Part shown: positions 54,098-64,000 of the stretch, piece by piece
How positions within the stretch are numbered: position 1 is the stretch's first letter
Layout of the letters: each line of letters begins with the position of its first letter
From: Pelodera strongyloides
Lineage: Eukaryota > Nematoda > Chromadorea > Rhabditida > Rhabditidae
Length of the DNA: 64,000 nucleotides
Reading direction: 5' to 3'
NCBI GenBank assembly: GCA_036852015.1
Contig: JAANDG010000492.1
Span: 47,680 to 111,679 of the forward strand
The notes under the pieces: generated by a model
The model's input: the letters and a program-made list of their open reading frames with translations, nothing else
The model's database searches: none
What the model was told of the DNA's origin: nothing
Position numbers and translations under genes: made by a program

Positions 54098-55378
54098 TTT
54101 TTAGAAATGGGAGCTGCTCATCCAATACGGTAGCTGGTATACTGTAATTCAATTGACATTACTGTATTTTAATTGCCTAGCAATTCTTGTTCTTGGGAAT
54201 AATTTGCAATTGGGAATTTCACACTAAAATCACAACGTTGAAACATCACGAAAAGAAGTTTTGGCAAAATACAAAATACAAAATAAAAAATTATTTCAAA
54301 CTACAAATAATAACAAAGAGTAGAAATATAAATAAATAATAATATATAGTTACTCCAATTATATAAACCTATACAAAAATATACAATGCTGATTGTTTCA
54401 GCGAAACGTAAGAACTTATAAGCAAGGAAAGTGCAAAGCAATCAAAAAATTGTCAAGATCATTTTGACAAAATTGGTGGCAATTTTATCCCTTCATAGTG
54501 AAATAGTCTACATAGAGTGGCACCGCGAAACAATAGCCATAGGCCCGCCCACTAAGATAGAGAGAGCGCGAGGGGGCGGGCTCAGTGGGGGCGCACTGGT
54601 TTTTAGCTTTGCCGCCGCACTAGTGCTGGCAACGTAGCTAACAATAAGGATATGCACCGTGGCGGGACGAAATTAAAGTACTGGAATATTTATAATACAG
54701 AATGGTGAAAAAATAGCCATCATTATGGTAGAGATTGAAATTAAAGGTAAACGAAGCTTGCTACGAAATTTTGACGAGTGTTAAAGGCATTTTCGGGAAT
54801 ACTTACTAATTCAAAAAGGTGCAAATCCTAGTGAGCTTATCCCTTTAAACCTAGTCTCCATGGAGTACTTTTCCTGTTTTAGTTATAACTCTAGCAGTAG
54901 CGGGTAGTAAAACACGTTACCGTGAAAATAAGACTTCTCTATATCTGTATTAGCACATTAATGGGCACTTTGGGCAGACCAAGGTTCGTTACCGGAGGTA
55001 ACAGTCGTACCAATGCTATGTCTAAGTTCTACCGAAGTGTTATATCCTTACGCAGGTGTTAGTGCATCTGACGCGCGTTAGTTCAACACTCCCGGCATAA
55101 TTCGACTCGCTTTAGCACCTTGATGTCCTAGTTAACGGATTGGCGCTATGGTTGCATAAATAAAAGAATAAATTATCTAGACATACAATTAGAGTTCGTG
55201 TTAGACCAATGAAATAAACCGAAGAGAACATTTTCTGTTTCATTAATGTATGCTCTTTTTGTTTGACCGTTTATTGTCTACCAATAAACCGTATTATATT
55301 ATGACTCTAGCGAGAAATGATTACTAATACTTCCGCTGGAACACTATTTAAATAAACCAGAGTCGCATTTATAATTTA
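54098..55378. other. kal-1 5' flank
   Basis: Expected promoter region of kal-1. No TATA element, trans-splice acceptor or other gene could be identified with confidence. Confidence 0.4.
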
Positions 55379-55608
55379 CCAGACGGCTATCGCCGCCTGA
55401 GGCGACTTTCAAAGTTTAAAATGCAGGAACAGTAAGCATACTTGTGTGAAACGTTTGCAACGTATCTTGAAAAAAAGCATGAAATTTGATTCGCATTTCG
55501 CTTGCTGAAGACTGGGCTCCGGCTCTCCTTTTATAGCCTTTAAATATTCTAATTTTCGTTTCGTTCACACAAACAAAAAAGTAAACTCTTCTCCTTTATA
55601 TAATAAGA
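55379..55608 (-). mobile_element. Non-autonomous Helitron, short copy
   Basis: Minus strand 5' TCTTATTATATAAAG at 55608 with host A. The 3' end is CGCCTCAGGCG hairpin then GCGATAGCCGTCTGG at 55379 with host T. 230 bp, both termini intact. Confidence 0.85.
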
Positions 55609-56397
55609 TCTGGTGGTTCATCCTATTTTTGAATGTCTAAAGTTTGAGCCACAAATCTAGTTTTTGTAGTTGAACCAAAGGTATAAGCCAAAGCCTTACT
55701 GTAGAGTTTAGTTGCATAATTCCGTTAATTTACACTAAATCATAGGGTAACCAATATCGGTTCTTTACAATTAACTAATTCTTCCATACACGTTAGACAC
55801 AGACACAATACGTCACAAATCACAAGTCCTAAGATTTACTACCGTTTACATTTCCTCTAGTATCAACTATTGTAGCGGTTGTAAAATAGCATTCACTTCC
55901 CAACTTTATAAGTATGTGAGTATGCCCGTTATGCATGTGTATGCTGTAAAGCTGTCAACATTGTTATTTACTGAATTTGAGAAAATAAGATATATGACAT
56001 TGAAAAATTATAGGAAACGTTGCATTCTGCAAACAAACTATAGAAATTGGAATATTTCCTAATAAGAAACTATTATAATCCTTGGACAATTTATCGGTAT
56101 ACTTACCAAGCGCTTCCATTAGTGAACAATTGCTGTACGTATTTAGTCTAAGAATAAATTCAGAGTGGAAACTGGAAAAAAGGGCTCTCTGATATACCCC
56201 AAACTATGTTTATGTTAGCGATGACTACGAAAAAAAACAAGTTTATCATCAAAAAGCGATTTCTTTGTCATAATATTACGTGTAGGTGAATTACGCTAGG
56301 CTCCAGAAACCAGTAAAATAGGATCATACTTATGCTTTACTAAAACTGGCCTAAAGCTATCCTAAATTTTCGTAAATATTACACGCGTCGTCATACC
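55609..56397. other. Intergenic, nothing recognised
   Basis: AT-rich sequence without recognisable features. Confidence 0.5.
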
Positions 56398-56499
56398 CAA
56401 AGCGAAATACCGTATTTATGCCACGTAGTGTCTTGGGTTCGATTTTTTATTCTAAGTGTCCGTAATGCGTTTCAAAAATCGGCCGGTATTTCGCTTTAA
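56398..56499. mobile_element. TTAA MITE, internally deleted
   Basis: CAAAGCGAAATACCG at the left (TTAA mutated) and ATCGGCCGGTATTTCGCT plus TTAA at the right. Only 102 bp. Confidence 0.7.
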
Positions 56500-56667
56500 T
56501 ATTATGCTAATTTTCTCCAAATACTATACTAATATACTTCCTCTCGGATGACATCAAAAGCCTACACAATGTTGACAATGAAATGCGATCTGCCTGTGGT
56601 AATATAGAAAAAAGTTCCCACTGTCCTACATTATGTATTGATAACAAACATAATAAGTACTAAGGAA

Positions 56668-56833
56668 CAAGCGGTATGACACGTGGTTTTGAAACTAATT
56701 TTTCATGTATTATATGCAAATTTTGTTCCATTCTAAGACGGAAGTGCCTTTTAGGGCCCAGATATTTGCATATAATGCATGAAAGCGCAGCTTTCCGGTA
56801 CATCTTACACGAACAACGTGCCACGAAGCTTTA
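56668..56833. mobile_element. TTAA MITE, ACGTG subfamily
   Basis: AGCGGTATGACACGTGGTTTT at the left and AACAACGTGCCACGAAGCTTT at the right, about 165 bp. The TTAA ends have decayed. Confidence 0.55.
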
Positions 56834-57182
56834 CATATAGTAGATACGTTTCGTATTTTTTTACTTTGTTGTTTGTAAGTTTGTATCTCCTGTATTTTAG
56901 ACAATAGTCTTGAAGCAGTATTATATAGCAAAAATACATGGCGATATAGTTAAATGTTTCGCCGTGGAAATACAACAGACGAAAGTTGAGAGCGTTGCGC
57001 GTTTAGGAAAAACTCAATAAGATCCCAAGTAAAACTTTAACTTCACTGTTCACTTTCATAGATATTCTGACATCCCAGGAGCTTCTGAGTTGGTTCAGTC
57101 TTGTCCTATTAGGAAACGGGGCATTGGTTCCAATTCTCCTCCTTCTATAGTTATGTCTGGCCAACCTTACCAAGTTAACAAG

Positions 57183-57355
57183 TTAAAGCGACATGCCGGC
57201 CAGTTTTTGAAATGCGCGTAGACTACTGAATTCTTACGTATTTATGCACATTATCTCGAATTTAGTTCGAATTTTTTATTCTAATTTAAGGTCATTTGCA
57301 TAAGAATGCTGTTGCACACTACGTGTTTCAAAAACCGGCCGGTACTTCGCTTTAA
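57183..57355. mobile_element. TTAA MITE, family M1
   Basis: AGCGACATGCCGGCCAG to CCGGCCGGTACTTCGCT between TTAA sites, 173 bp. Confidence 0.85.
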
Positions 57356-58328
57356 CGTAAGAAGTGGAATAAGTTCATGCTTGACCACCACGAACGGCCT
57401 TCAAACGCACTTATATATTGGAATGCGTTGTGTTTCTGAGTGTTGCATTTCCTGAGTGACTGAGGTCAGCCAAGCGTGCGCCATATTCCAAAATTATCTA
57501 TGCTAAATATCGAAATGATCTGCACTTCAAAGTGGCGAATTCCATTAAAATGAGTTACATGTCAATGACTCGAATTTGTGAACTACTGTAGCCTGTAGCG
57601 GTTGTAAAATAAAAAAAAAAAGTGAAAAAGGTATGCAACGTTTTTTTCTAGTCCAATAGATGAAGTTCTATGTGTCATTATTTACGTTCAATGTGAGTTT
57701 CCCAAAGTTCCCGCAAATGATTTAAAAAAAAAAGAAATTTAGAAAAAGTCCAAATATATTGCTGTAAGAATTTTTCTCGAAATGATCTACACTGATTTAT
57801 TTCGCAAAATAAAATTTCATCAATGAAAATTGCTATACATAGGCTAGGCTCAAGAGTCTCAAGAAATGCTAAATTAAAATTCTAGACTATTCTAGCGTGT
57901 GCGAGTTTTAAGTGGTTTTAAGGCAGAGTAACATCCAAGGATTAGCATACGTACTAATAACAATAGTACTATTGTTGAATGAAGCGTCGAACAATACCTG
58001 GGCCGATCCTAGGTCCCTCAATAGGCCCTTGAGGCCCAGAAAGTGGGGCCTTGTAGGGCCTTACTAGGGGAGAAGCGCCCGGGACGAGATTAAACATTCT
58101 GAGATATATATTAAGATTTTTCGTATCGAAAAGAAGAAGCAATATATGTAGGATGTTGGTTTTCTATGAAATTTCTAGTAATACCGAAAAAGAGCGAAAA
58201 AAATAAATAAAAGACATTTTTCATGCTTTAGCGTAGCCAAAAATTAATTGTTATTCGATTTTTTTTCGTAGTTGACATGTATGAAGGCTTCTTATATTTG
58301 TATATATTGTGCAAGTGCAAAGTTTTTT
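57356..58328. other. Intergenic, nothing recognised
   Basis: AT-rich with A-runs. A GC-richer stretch, GGGCCTTGTAGGGCCTTAC, lies near 58048. No gene. Confidence 0.5.
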
Positions 58329-58528
58329 TTAAAGCGAACTAACGCCCGGTTTCTGAAACGCATCTCAAATAAGTGCATTAATGTGTATACTTAATGTTTA
58401 TTGGTGAGTTGCGCATTTGTATTTGTGCCATGTGTTGTGGAATTGTGGTCCATTTTATTCTATTCATGCTCGTTAGGAATACAGTTATTTGACATACATT
58501 TCATAAACCGGCCGTTATTTCGCTTTAC
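58329..58528. mobile_element. TTAA MITE, M1-related
   Basis: TTAAAGCGAACTAACGCCCG to AAACCGGCCGTTATTTCGCT then TTAC, 200 bp. Confidence 0.75.
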
Positions 58529-58864
58529 ACTTCTGTGACGCGTGTGGAGTGCTAGTACGAGTGACGTCGGTAATTTACGAATGGTGTGAAACGTATCAAC
58601 GTCTTTGTTTGCGTGGTTGAAGTTTGAATACTTTTTATTTGCATTATGTAACGATTTGCGAAACGTATTCTACTTCAATGCATTGTATGCAAATATGCCC
58701 ACGTACATGTAAAGGCAGTTTCTAAGATACGTATCACACTCCGAGTTCTGACTGAGCAAAGCAAGTTAGCTATTTAAAAAATATATGGTAAAAGAAATAA
58801 GGACAAGAGTTGCTCGTCATTAATTTTACCACAGTTATTAGCATTTCTTTCTACATACTAGTAA

Positions 58865-59002
58865 AAAAATGGTACGAATTGTTTTGAAAGTAATAGCAAG
58901 GTGTTTTCCTCAAAAAAAAATCAAATGGTACAAATTGCTTTGAAAGAAAAACAAATGGTATAAGAATTGTTTTGAAAGTAATAGTAAGGTGTTTTCCTCA
59001 AA
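58865..59002. repeat. Imperfect local repeats
   Basis: ATGGTACGAATTGTTTTGAA-type units occur three times. The block GTAAGGTGTTTTCCTCAAA closes the first and last. Confidence 0.8.
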
Positions 59003-60070
59003 ATATAGCCCTATGCCCTTTTCAAAGGAAAACTTTTTCTTTCCCAAACTTGGCACAGGAAAGAGTCGAGATTAGCATAACAGATTGCACGCTTTTTGAC
59101 CACTTTTGGGCATTTCTACTTTGAGGTTTATTGAAAAAGAAAGTCGAAGTTTTACAGAGTAAATTGGGTCTAAAGCATGCTGATTGTGAGCATCATACCT
59201 GCCCCAAAGCGTTAGCTGATTATAAATTGTTCTATAACACTTGTGCATATATAATTCAATCATTTTCAAATAAAATAATACGACATTCAATAAATTATTA
59301 TCTTAAACTGCGTCGCTATACCAAAATAAAAATAAACCATACGTGCCTCCTACATTGAATCTGCTTCAAATTGGGTTCTCTTGGCGTAAGTTTGTTTATA
59401 CGAAGGATTTACGTACTTATCGCCCTTTGCAGCCTTTGCTGGGGTGAACTATAGAGAATTCAATGTGAATGGTGTCATTGAATAAATAAACAAAAATAAA
59501 AATATTACTTCAGTAAAAGCAAAATATTTATGCGGACATATTTTTGTCTTAAAAGAGAATATGCTAATTAATTACAGTACTTTTAAACTTCTCATATTCA
59601 CATAATTAATTAGCGTAACTTCTAACTTACACAATCTGCGAGGCCAATTATGTAAGTGCACGGTGGATACGCCACAAGGAATACTAATCTACGCGGTATT
59701 ATGTAACATGATCGGGGATGTTGGCTTAGATAAAGATCATCCTTATTGCTTTATGGAATAAATAGGGAGATATCACTACCGATCGTATCTCTATATATTA
59801 ATCTATAAGAGAATGCACCCATCAAAAAGGGTGGCCTATGTTTATATTAGAATGTTACAGGGATATGTTGATTTGTTGTGACCTTCTCCATTTTCCACTA
59901 TTACTGAACCGGAGTAACCGATAAAAGATAAAGTGAACCGGGTTATATCAACCGAATCCGCGGAAACGGTGCACCGGGGTCCAGCTCAGAGGCTGGACAT
60001 ACTGGCCATTTAAACTTCCCGGTGGCCAATCTGCTCGGGAAGTCGATTTATCTCCGCTGGTTTTACCCAG
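59003..60070. other. Intergenic, nothing recognised
   Basis: Contains a small inverted repeat TGCTAATTAATTA / TAATTAATTAGCG near 59562-59614. The ORF at 59131-59358 has no recognisable feature. Confidence 0.5.
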
Positions 60071-60182
60071 CTACCAACTTTTACACCTTTGGTCGGGTGA
60101 GGGGGTTCCGGCCCGGGATCGAACCAGTGACCGGTGGCGTGGTGAGCAAGGGCCTTGCCACTTGACCACGCCCCCTCCCCTA
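60071..60182 (-). repeat. tRNA-derived SINE head
   Basis: Minus strand GGGGGCGTGGTCAAGTGGCA (A-box) and GGTTCGATCCC (B-box). Its layout matches the SINE at 4857-5044 (GTGGCAAG then TCACCAC). The tail on the minus strand continues into about 59990. Confidence 0.6.
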
Positions 60183-60202
60183 GTAACCGAGATCAAGAAA
60201 AA

Positions 60203-60640
60203 CCGTAGGTATCCGGTCACCAAATGGGTTTCTCGATTGAAAAAACCGTCGTCAAAACGTTGCCTACGCCTAGCAATCACTTATGATCATGATTTATTTT
60301 GTTTAAATTGCGTTCAATAAATAACTTTATTAAAGCTAAACTCAACGCGATGTTAAAAATAGAAGCTGGCCGGAATAAGAGCGTAAAAAAACAAGCAACA
60401 ACAAACTCACTGAGCTACCAAAACGGTGTGAAGAAAAAAGTTATACTGCAACGATAGAAAATGAAGTTAATTCCGTAAAACAAGATTCTTAATTTTATGG
60501 TTAGTAATAATAAAAATCCTACAAAAGAAGAGATCAAACTCTTTTCAGCAATTACACTAATAAATAAAATTCCATCTCGCATAAATTGACATTAGCCACA
60601 GATAATAATAAATACCGAATTCCATCGGGAGAATATTCTA
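60203..60640. other. Intergenic, nothing recognised
   Basis: Begins with GGTCACCAAATGG, a motif of a dispersed repeat also near 34288 and 63300. Otherwise AT-rich. Confidence 0.4.
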
Positions 60641-60825
60641 TTAAAGCGAAACACCGGCCGGTTTTTGAAACGCATTGCGTACGCCCACTTTCTTATGCAG
60701 CATATGCAAATGAGCAAAAATTAGACTAAAACTAGACCCCAATTAGACCCCACGTTGTTGCATAAATGCATAGGAATGCAAGTATTTGAGATGCGTTTCA
60801 AAAACCGGCCGGTATTTCGTTTTAA
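60641..60825. mobile_element. TTAA MITE, family M1
   Basis: AGCGAAACACCGGCCGG to CCGGCCGGTATTTCGTT between TTAA sites, 185 bp, close to 23492-23674. Confidence 0.88.
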
Positions 60826-61095
60826 CACAAAGAAAATGAGAGCAGTTAATAGAAAATAGAAAAAAATCAATAATATCCGGAAAGATCAATAAAATGGAAA
60901 AAACCAATACTAACAATATAAAAGTCAATTATAACATTAGAAAAATCAATAATTACTTTGGAATTGTTGGGGAGGGCACGGGAATTAGAGTGGGTCGCGG
61001 GGGCGGTGGCTCGGAGAACATGGGAGTGCCAGGGGTAGGACGACTGCCTGAAACACAACGATAGTAATATATATATATATATATGAGAATATATA

Positions 61096-61492
61096 TCTTA
61101 TCATATAAAGTTGGGAGCTTTGTTTGTTTATTTGTGTGTTTGTTTGATTGTACGTTTGGATGATGTGCGTTACGCTCAGGAAGTAGGATTGGTTCAGTAG
61201 TTCATGTTCCCATGCACTGAGCCATATCACATCCCGAGCGCCACAAAAGCCCGAAAAAAGCTGCATATATGGAATGCGTGTGCCGTATCATCCGTGCGAG
61301 TTGGCTGCGCTCAAAGTACTACGAAAAAACTACAAAGAACATGCAGATTTAGAGCAACAAAAAGAAAAACGAAGCAAGGATTTGTGCATATGATCCATAC
61401 TCTAATTTTGTGTAACTACTTTTGAATCCACGTTTCACGTATACATACAATATTTGTAATAGAAAGTCGCCTCCGGCGGCGTAGCCGGCTGG
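61096..61492 (+). mobile_element. Non-autonomous Helitron, copy 4
   Basis: TCTTATCATATAAAG preceded by A, ending GTCGCCTCCGGCGGCGTAG then CCGGCTGG followed by T. It matches 20322-20686. 397 bp. Confidence 0.87.
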
Positions 61493-61729
61493 TATGAGAA
61501 GATGAGCCTGTGAGCCTGAGCCTACCTAGCCTAATATATGCACTGTTGCGCTGCTGCTCATTATGCTGCTGATATTGTTGTTGGAAATGGCTCAAGCAAC
61601 GGTACGTAACTACTAGCGACCTCACCTTTAAATGAAGACGCTCTTTGAGGCGAACGAGGCGCCGGCACTGGGAGAAGAGATCTGTAATTACAGTAGAAAT
61701 GGAAGAAATTTGCAATTGTACTGAACCTG

Positions 61730-61873
61730 TGGCCGTATGCACGAACAGTGGGAACCTCACTGGGAGAATTTGGATCTGCGTGTCTCCGATTCGTGTGATC
61801 CCTCACTTTATCTCAGATCCAGCTGGGAGGCTGGGAGCCTCCCGCCCTCCCGGTGCGTTTGTGCATACGGCCA
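61730..61873. mobile_element. Imperfect palindromic element (GGCCGTATGCACG ends)
   Basis: TGGCCGTATGCACGAAC at the left and GTTTGTGCATACGGCCA at the right, with GTGGGAACCTCACTGGGA / GGGAGCCTCCC inside. A second copy is at 63139-63278. Confidence 0.75.
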
Positions 61874-62052
61874 CTGGACGAACAATTTGTTATTACGCTA
61901 GCCATTAGATTGGGCTATTTGCCGGGGACACGTTTGTATCCCCATGGCTTTCTGGAAGACGATGTAAAAAACACAAAAACAGCACAGTCTTTGTCAGTTT
62001 ATAAGAACACATGCTTGCTTCTATTTCACAAGTACTCAAATTCGACCCACTT

Positions 62053-62256
62053 TTAAAGTTTGACCCACCCATGGTCGGGGATTGCTTCCACCCGGGGAAC
62101 GTCGCCCTCACCGTACTCCTCGGCCTCCCTGAGAGTCTCGTCGAGGTCCTCCAGCTCAGCTTCCACCTCGTCGTCGAAGGACTCCTGAGCGGTATAATAC
62201 GCTGTCATGCCCGATTTCCACGTGGACAGCGACACGAGCGACGGCCGCGAGGGCTT
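62053..62256 (-). CDS. Terminal exon of an unrecognised acidic protein
   Basis: Open from a candidate acceptor (TTATTGTAG) at 62257 to a TAA at 62053, 67 residues. It begins KPSRPSLVSLSTWKSGMTAY and contains the acidic stretch ESFDDEVEAELEDLDETLRE, ending HGWVKL. The composition and the GC-rich, codon-like sequence in an AT-rich region suggest a real 3' coding exon. The family is not recognised and an upstream exon is not proven. It could splice to the exon at 63822-63689, since both are phase 0 there. Confidence 0.4.
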   Translation of the reverse strand, partial: KPSRPSLVSLSTWKSGMTAYYTAQESFDDEVEAELEDLDETLREAEEYGEGDVPRVEAIPDHGWVKL

Positions 62257-62909
62257 CTACAATAAGCACAGCTGCGAGCACGCGTTCAGCACGGAAAACA
62301 CCCGGGCATGCACGACGTTTACAGGAAGCCCGCGGTGTAACCCGCACCACAAAAGCCGCACACTTTTCACAAATACTACACTTTTTTAAAAAAATACGAA
62401 ATGCAAACAACAACAGCAACAAACACAGACAAAGCCACGACCGTGAGGCGGTTTAACAGGTAAGCCTTCAAGCCAAGATACTCAAACGGACGGTTCGACG
62501 GTCACACCATTTATTAGATTTAGTGTGTCAGGGTGTCAAACGTGGCATTGAAGTAGTTAACCAAAAACCATCAGGCCTGAACCGTCAGACGCTCATGCCT
62601 TCATGATACAGACAGACAGCGAGGCATGCAGACGTCTAGAGAGTCAGGCGATAAAGCATACGATCCTCAGGATAATACATAATAGAAATCAGTGCTCGGA
62701 ACTATTTTATAACTAACCACGCAGAAACACAATACGTCGAGCACACATTGAAACACAACGGTACGTAAATTCATCAGTTTATTAAAAATAATTAAAAAAT
62801 TAATAACCGTCGGAAGTAAGGCTTTGATTTTGAGATTTTTTTGGGCATTGAGCTTTAGTATATAGGGAAGGTTGCGGATACGGTAATTGAAAAATCGATA
62901 AATATGCAA

Positions 62910-63822
62910 TTATTGATTTCTCTCTGGCGTCGTGCGGACGTAGTAGCGCGGCGGGACCTAAAAACAGAACCAGATACCAGATAGCACAGAGGGAAGAGGA
63001 AAACGGAAGAAGCCACGAAGACATGGTTATTTTCCGTCCAAGAAAAAAAACCATTCGGTGACCGGTTGCTGACCGTTTGGCAACCAGTGAGAGACCGTGT
63101 GGTGGCCTGGCATCACCCAGTCACCATGTGGTGACCACTGGCCGTATGCACGAACGCGGGAATATGCCCCCAGAATCCCAGTGGGAGATGAGAGAAAGAG
63201 AGTGATCACAATAATTTGAGACACGCAGAGGCAAATTCCCCCAACCGGGGAGGCTCCCGCGGTTCGTGCATGCGGCCACAGGTGACGACGACATTCTTCG
63301 AGAAAACTGGTCACCAAATGGTCACCAAATGGTTTGGGAAAAAAACGAAACCGCCAATGGAGGTCGCCAAATGGTCAGCTCCGTTTCCCATGACTACCGT
63401 AACGAACACATAGACCCACGCAATTTAGACGCACAGTATAGCAGTCAGGCCCCAATAAACTTTTTCACCGAAACAAAAGAGCCGTGCAAGGTGGATCTAA
63501 TTGCAAGCCGATAGATGGCAACAACGCAGCGGCAAAACGCTAAGGTTCACGGTGCTTGCGCCGCGCACCAACTTGATAAACGCGCGGAAATTTTTGTTTT
63601 ACACAAAGAGAAAAACGCTCACGGAAACGAAAGGCAAGCGCAGAAACAAAAAGAAAAGCTCAAAAATGTAAATTTATGGTAAATTTACCTTGTCCATTTC
63701 CACATCTGGGTCTGGGATGTCAAAATTGTTGGTCGGAGCGTGTTTCTCTTGCTCTTGATATGGAGGGATAAAGGGTTGCAAGGGGACAGCCTCGGGATCT
63801 TCAACTTCTAAATTGGTATTTT
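62910..63822 (-). CDS. C-terminal exons of an unrecognised protein
   Basis: Exon 63822-63689 has a TTACAG acceptor, a phase-1 start and donor AAG|GTAAAT. It encodes NTNLEVEDPEAVPLQPFIPP and FDIPDPDVEMDK. It joins in phase 0 to 62957-62910 (acceptor CTGTTTTTAG), which encodes VPPRYYVRTTPERNQ and a stop. Pro- and acid-rich composition suggests a disordered C-terminal tail. The rest of the gene lies beyond the right edge. A palindromic element (63139-63278) is inside the intron. The second exon is short, so the join is tentative. Confidence 0.5.
63139..63278. mobile_element. Imperfect palindromic element, second copy
   Basis: TGGCCGTATGCACGAAC to GTTCGTGCATGCGGCCA. Related to 61730-61873. Flanked by GTGACC-type sequence on both sides. 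Confidence 0.75.
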
Positions 63823-63826
63823 CTGT

Positions 63827-63831
<5 letters not shown>

Positions 63832-63876
<45 letters not shown>

Positions 63877-63892
63877 ATCTCTATCTCTCTTT
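63832..63892. repeat. (CT)n microsatellite
   Basis: CT tract with CTAT interruptions just upstream (minus strand) of the exon at 63822. Confidence 0.95.
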
Positions 63893-63950
63893 TTTCAGTT
63901 TCTTGAATAAAACAAGAATCCATATCGTCAAAAAAATGTAACCTGCAAAT

Positions 63951-64000
63951 TTAAATCGAAATACCGACCGGTTTTTCAAACACATCGGGAAACTGTATTC
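63951..64000. mobile_element. TTAA MITE, cut by window edge
   Basis: TTAAATCGAAATACCGACCG then GTTTTTCAAACACATCG matches the left terminus of family M1. Confidence 0.7.

Noticed and set aside
62011..62265. 84-codon plus-strand ORF
   Set aside because: Shadow of the minus-strand acidic exon 62053-62256, which has better composition and splice context.

Overview
This is a eukaryotic window, most likely a rhabditid nematode. It has spliced genes with nematode-type acceptors (T-rich then TTTCAG), an apparent two-gene operon with splice acceptors directly upstream of start codons, an interstitial (GCCTAA)n tract matching the nematode telomere repeat, and a heavy load of short DNA transposons. No CRISPR array, rRNA gene or bacterial operon is present. 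Most of the sequence is intronic or intergenic repeat.

Gene layout, left to right. (1) On the minus strand, mitochondrial short-chain enoyl-CoA hydratase (3161-4006, intronless) is followed about 200 nt downstream by the first four coding exons of an ABHD4/ABHD5-type alpha/beta hydrolase (1846-2935). The spacing and acceptors fit a trans-spliced operon. (2) On the plus strand, two tandem paralogues of core 1 beta-1,3-galactosyltransferase (T-synthase, GT31) span 12734-18525 and 23728-29858. They share intron positions and phases, and the N-terminal start exon was not found for either. (3) On the minus strand, a complete anosmin-1/KAL-1 gene runs from 54097 down to 31688. Its 16 coding exons join in frame to 690 residues: signal peptide, Cys-rich region, WAP domain, four fibronectin III repeats and a GPI-type tail. 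Its first intron is about 13 kb. (4) At the right edge are isolated minus-strand exons of unrecognised genes (62053-62256; 62910-62957 with 63689-63822). Convergent genes 2 and 3 flank 29.9-31.7 kb.

Repeats. About 25 copies or fragments of one TTAA-flanked inverted-repeat MITE family occur, in at least two subfamilies. There are three near-identical ~170 bp perfect palindromes and several larger TTAA palindromes. A non-autonomous Helitron family has 5' TCTTATTATATAAAG and a 3' hairpin plus CTGG, and five copies sit exactly between A and T. About a dozen tRNA-derived sequences are present, one with a 24 bp target-site duplication and three in consecutive kal-1 introns. Two LINE reverse-transcriptase C-terminal relics and three recent tandem duplications (330, 870 and 608 bp) complete the picture.

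The genes do not form one pathway: lipid and fatty-acid metabolism (operon), Golgi O-glycosylation (T-synthases) and an extracellular heparan-sulfate-binding adhesion protein (KAL-1). The most notable observations are a 72-nt in-frame duplication of the kal-1 exon 2 donor site, the tRNA-like sequences in successive kal-1 introns, the chain of three elements sharing single TTAA sites, and transposon ends sitting on or beside splice sites.
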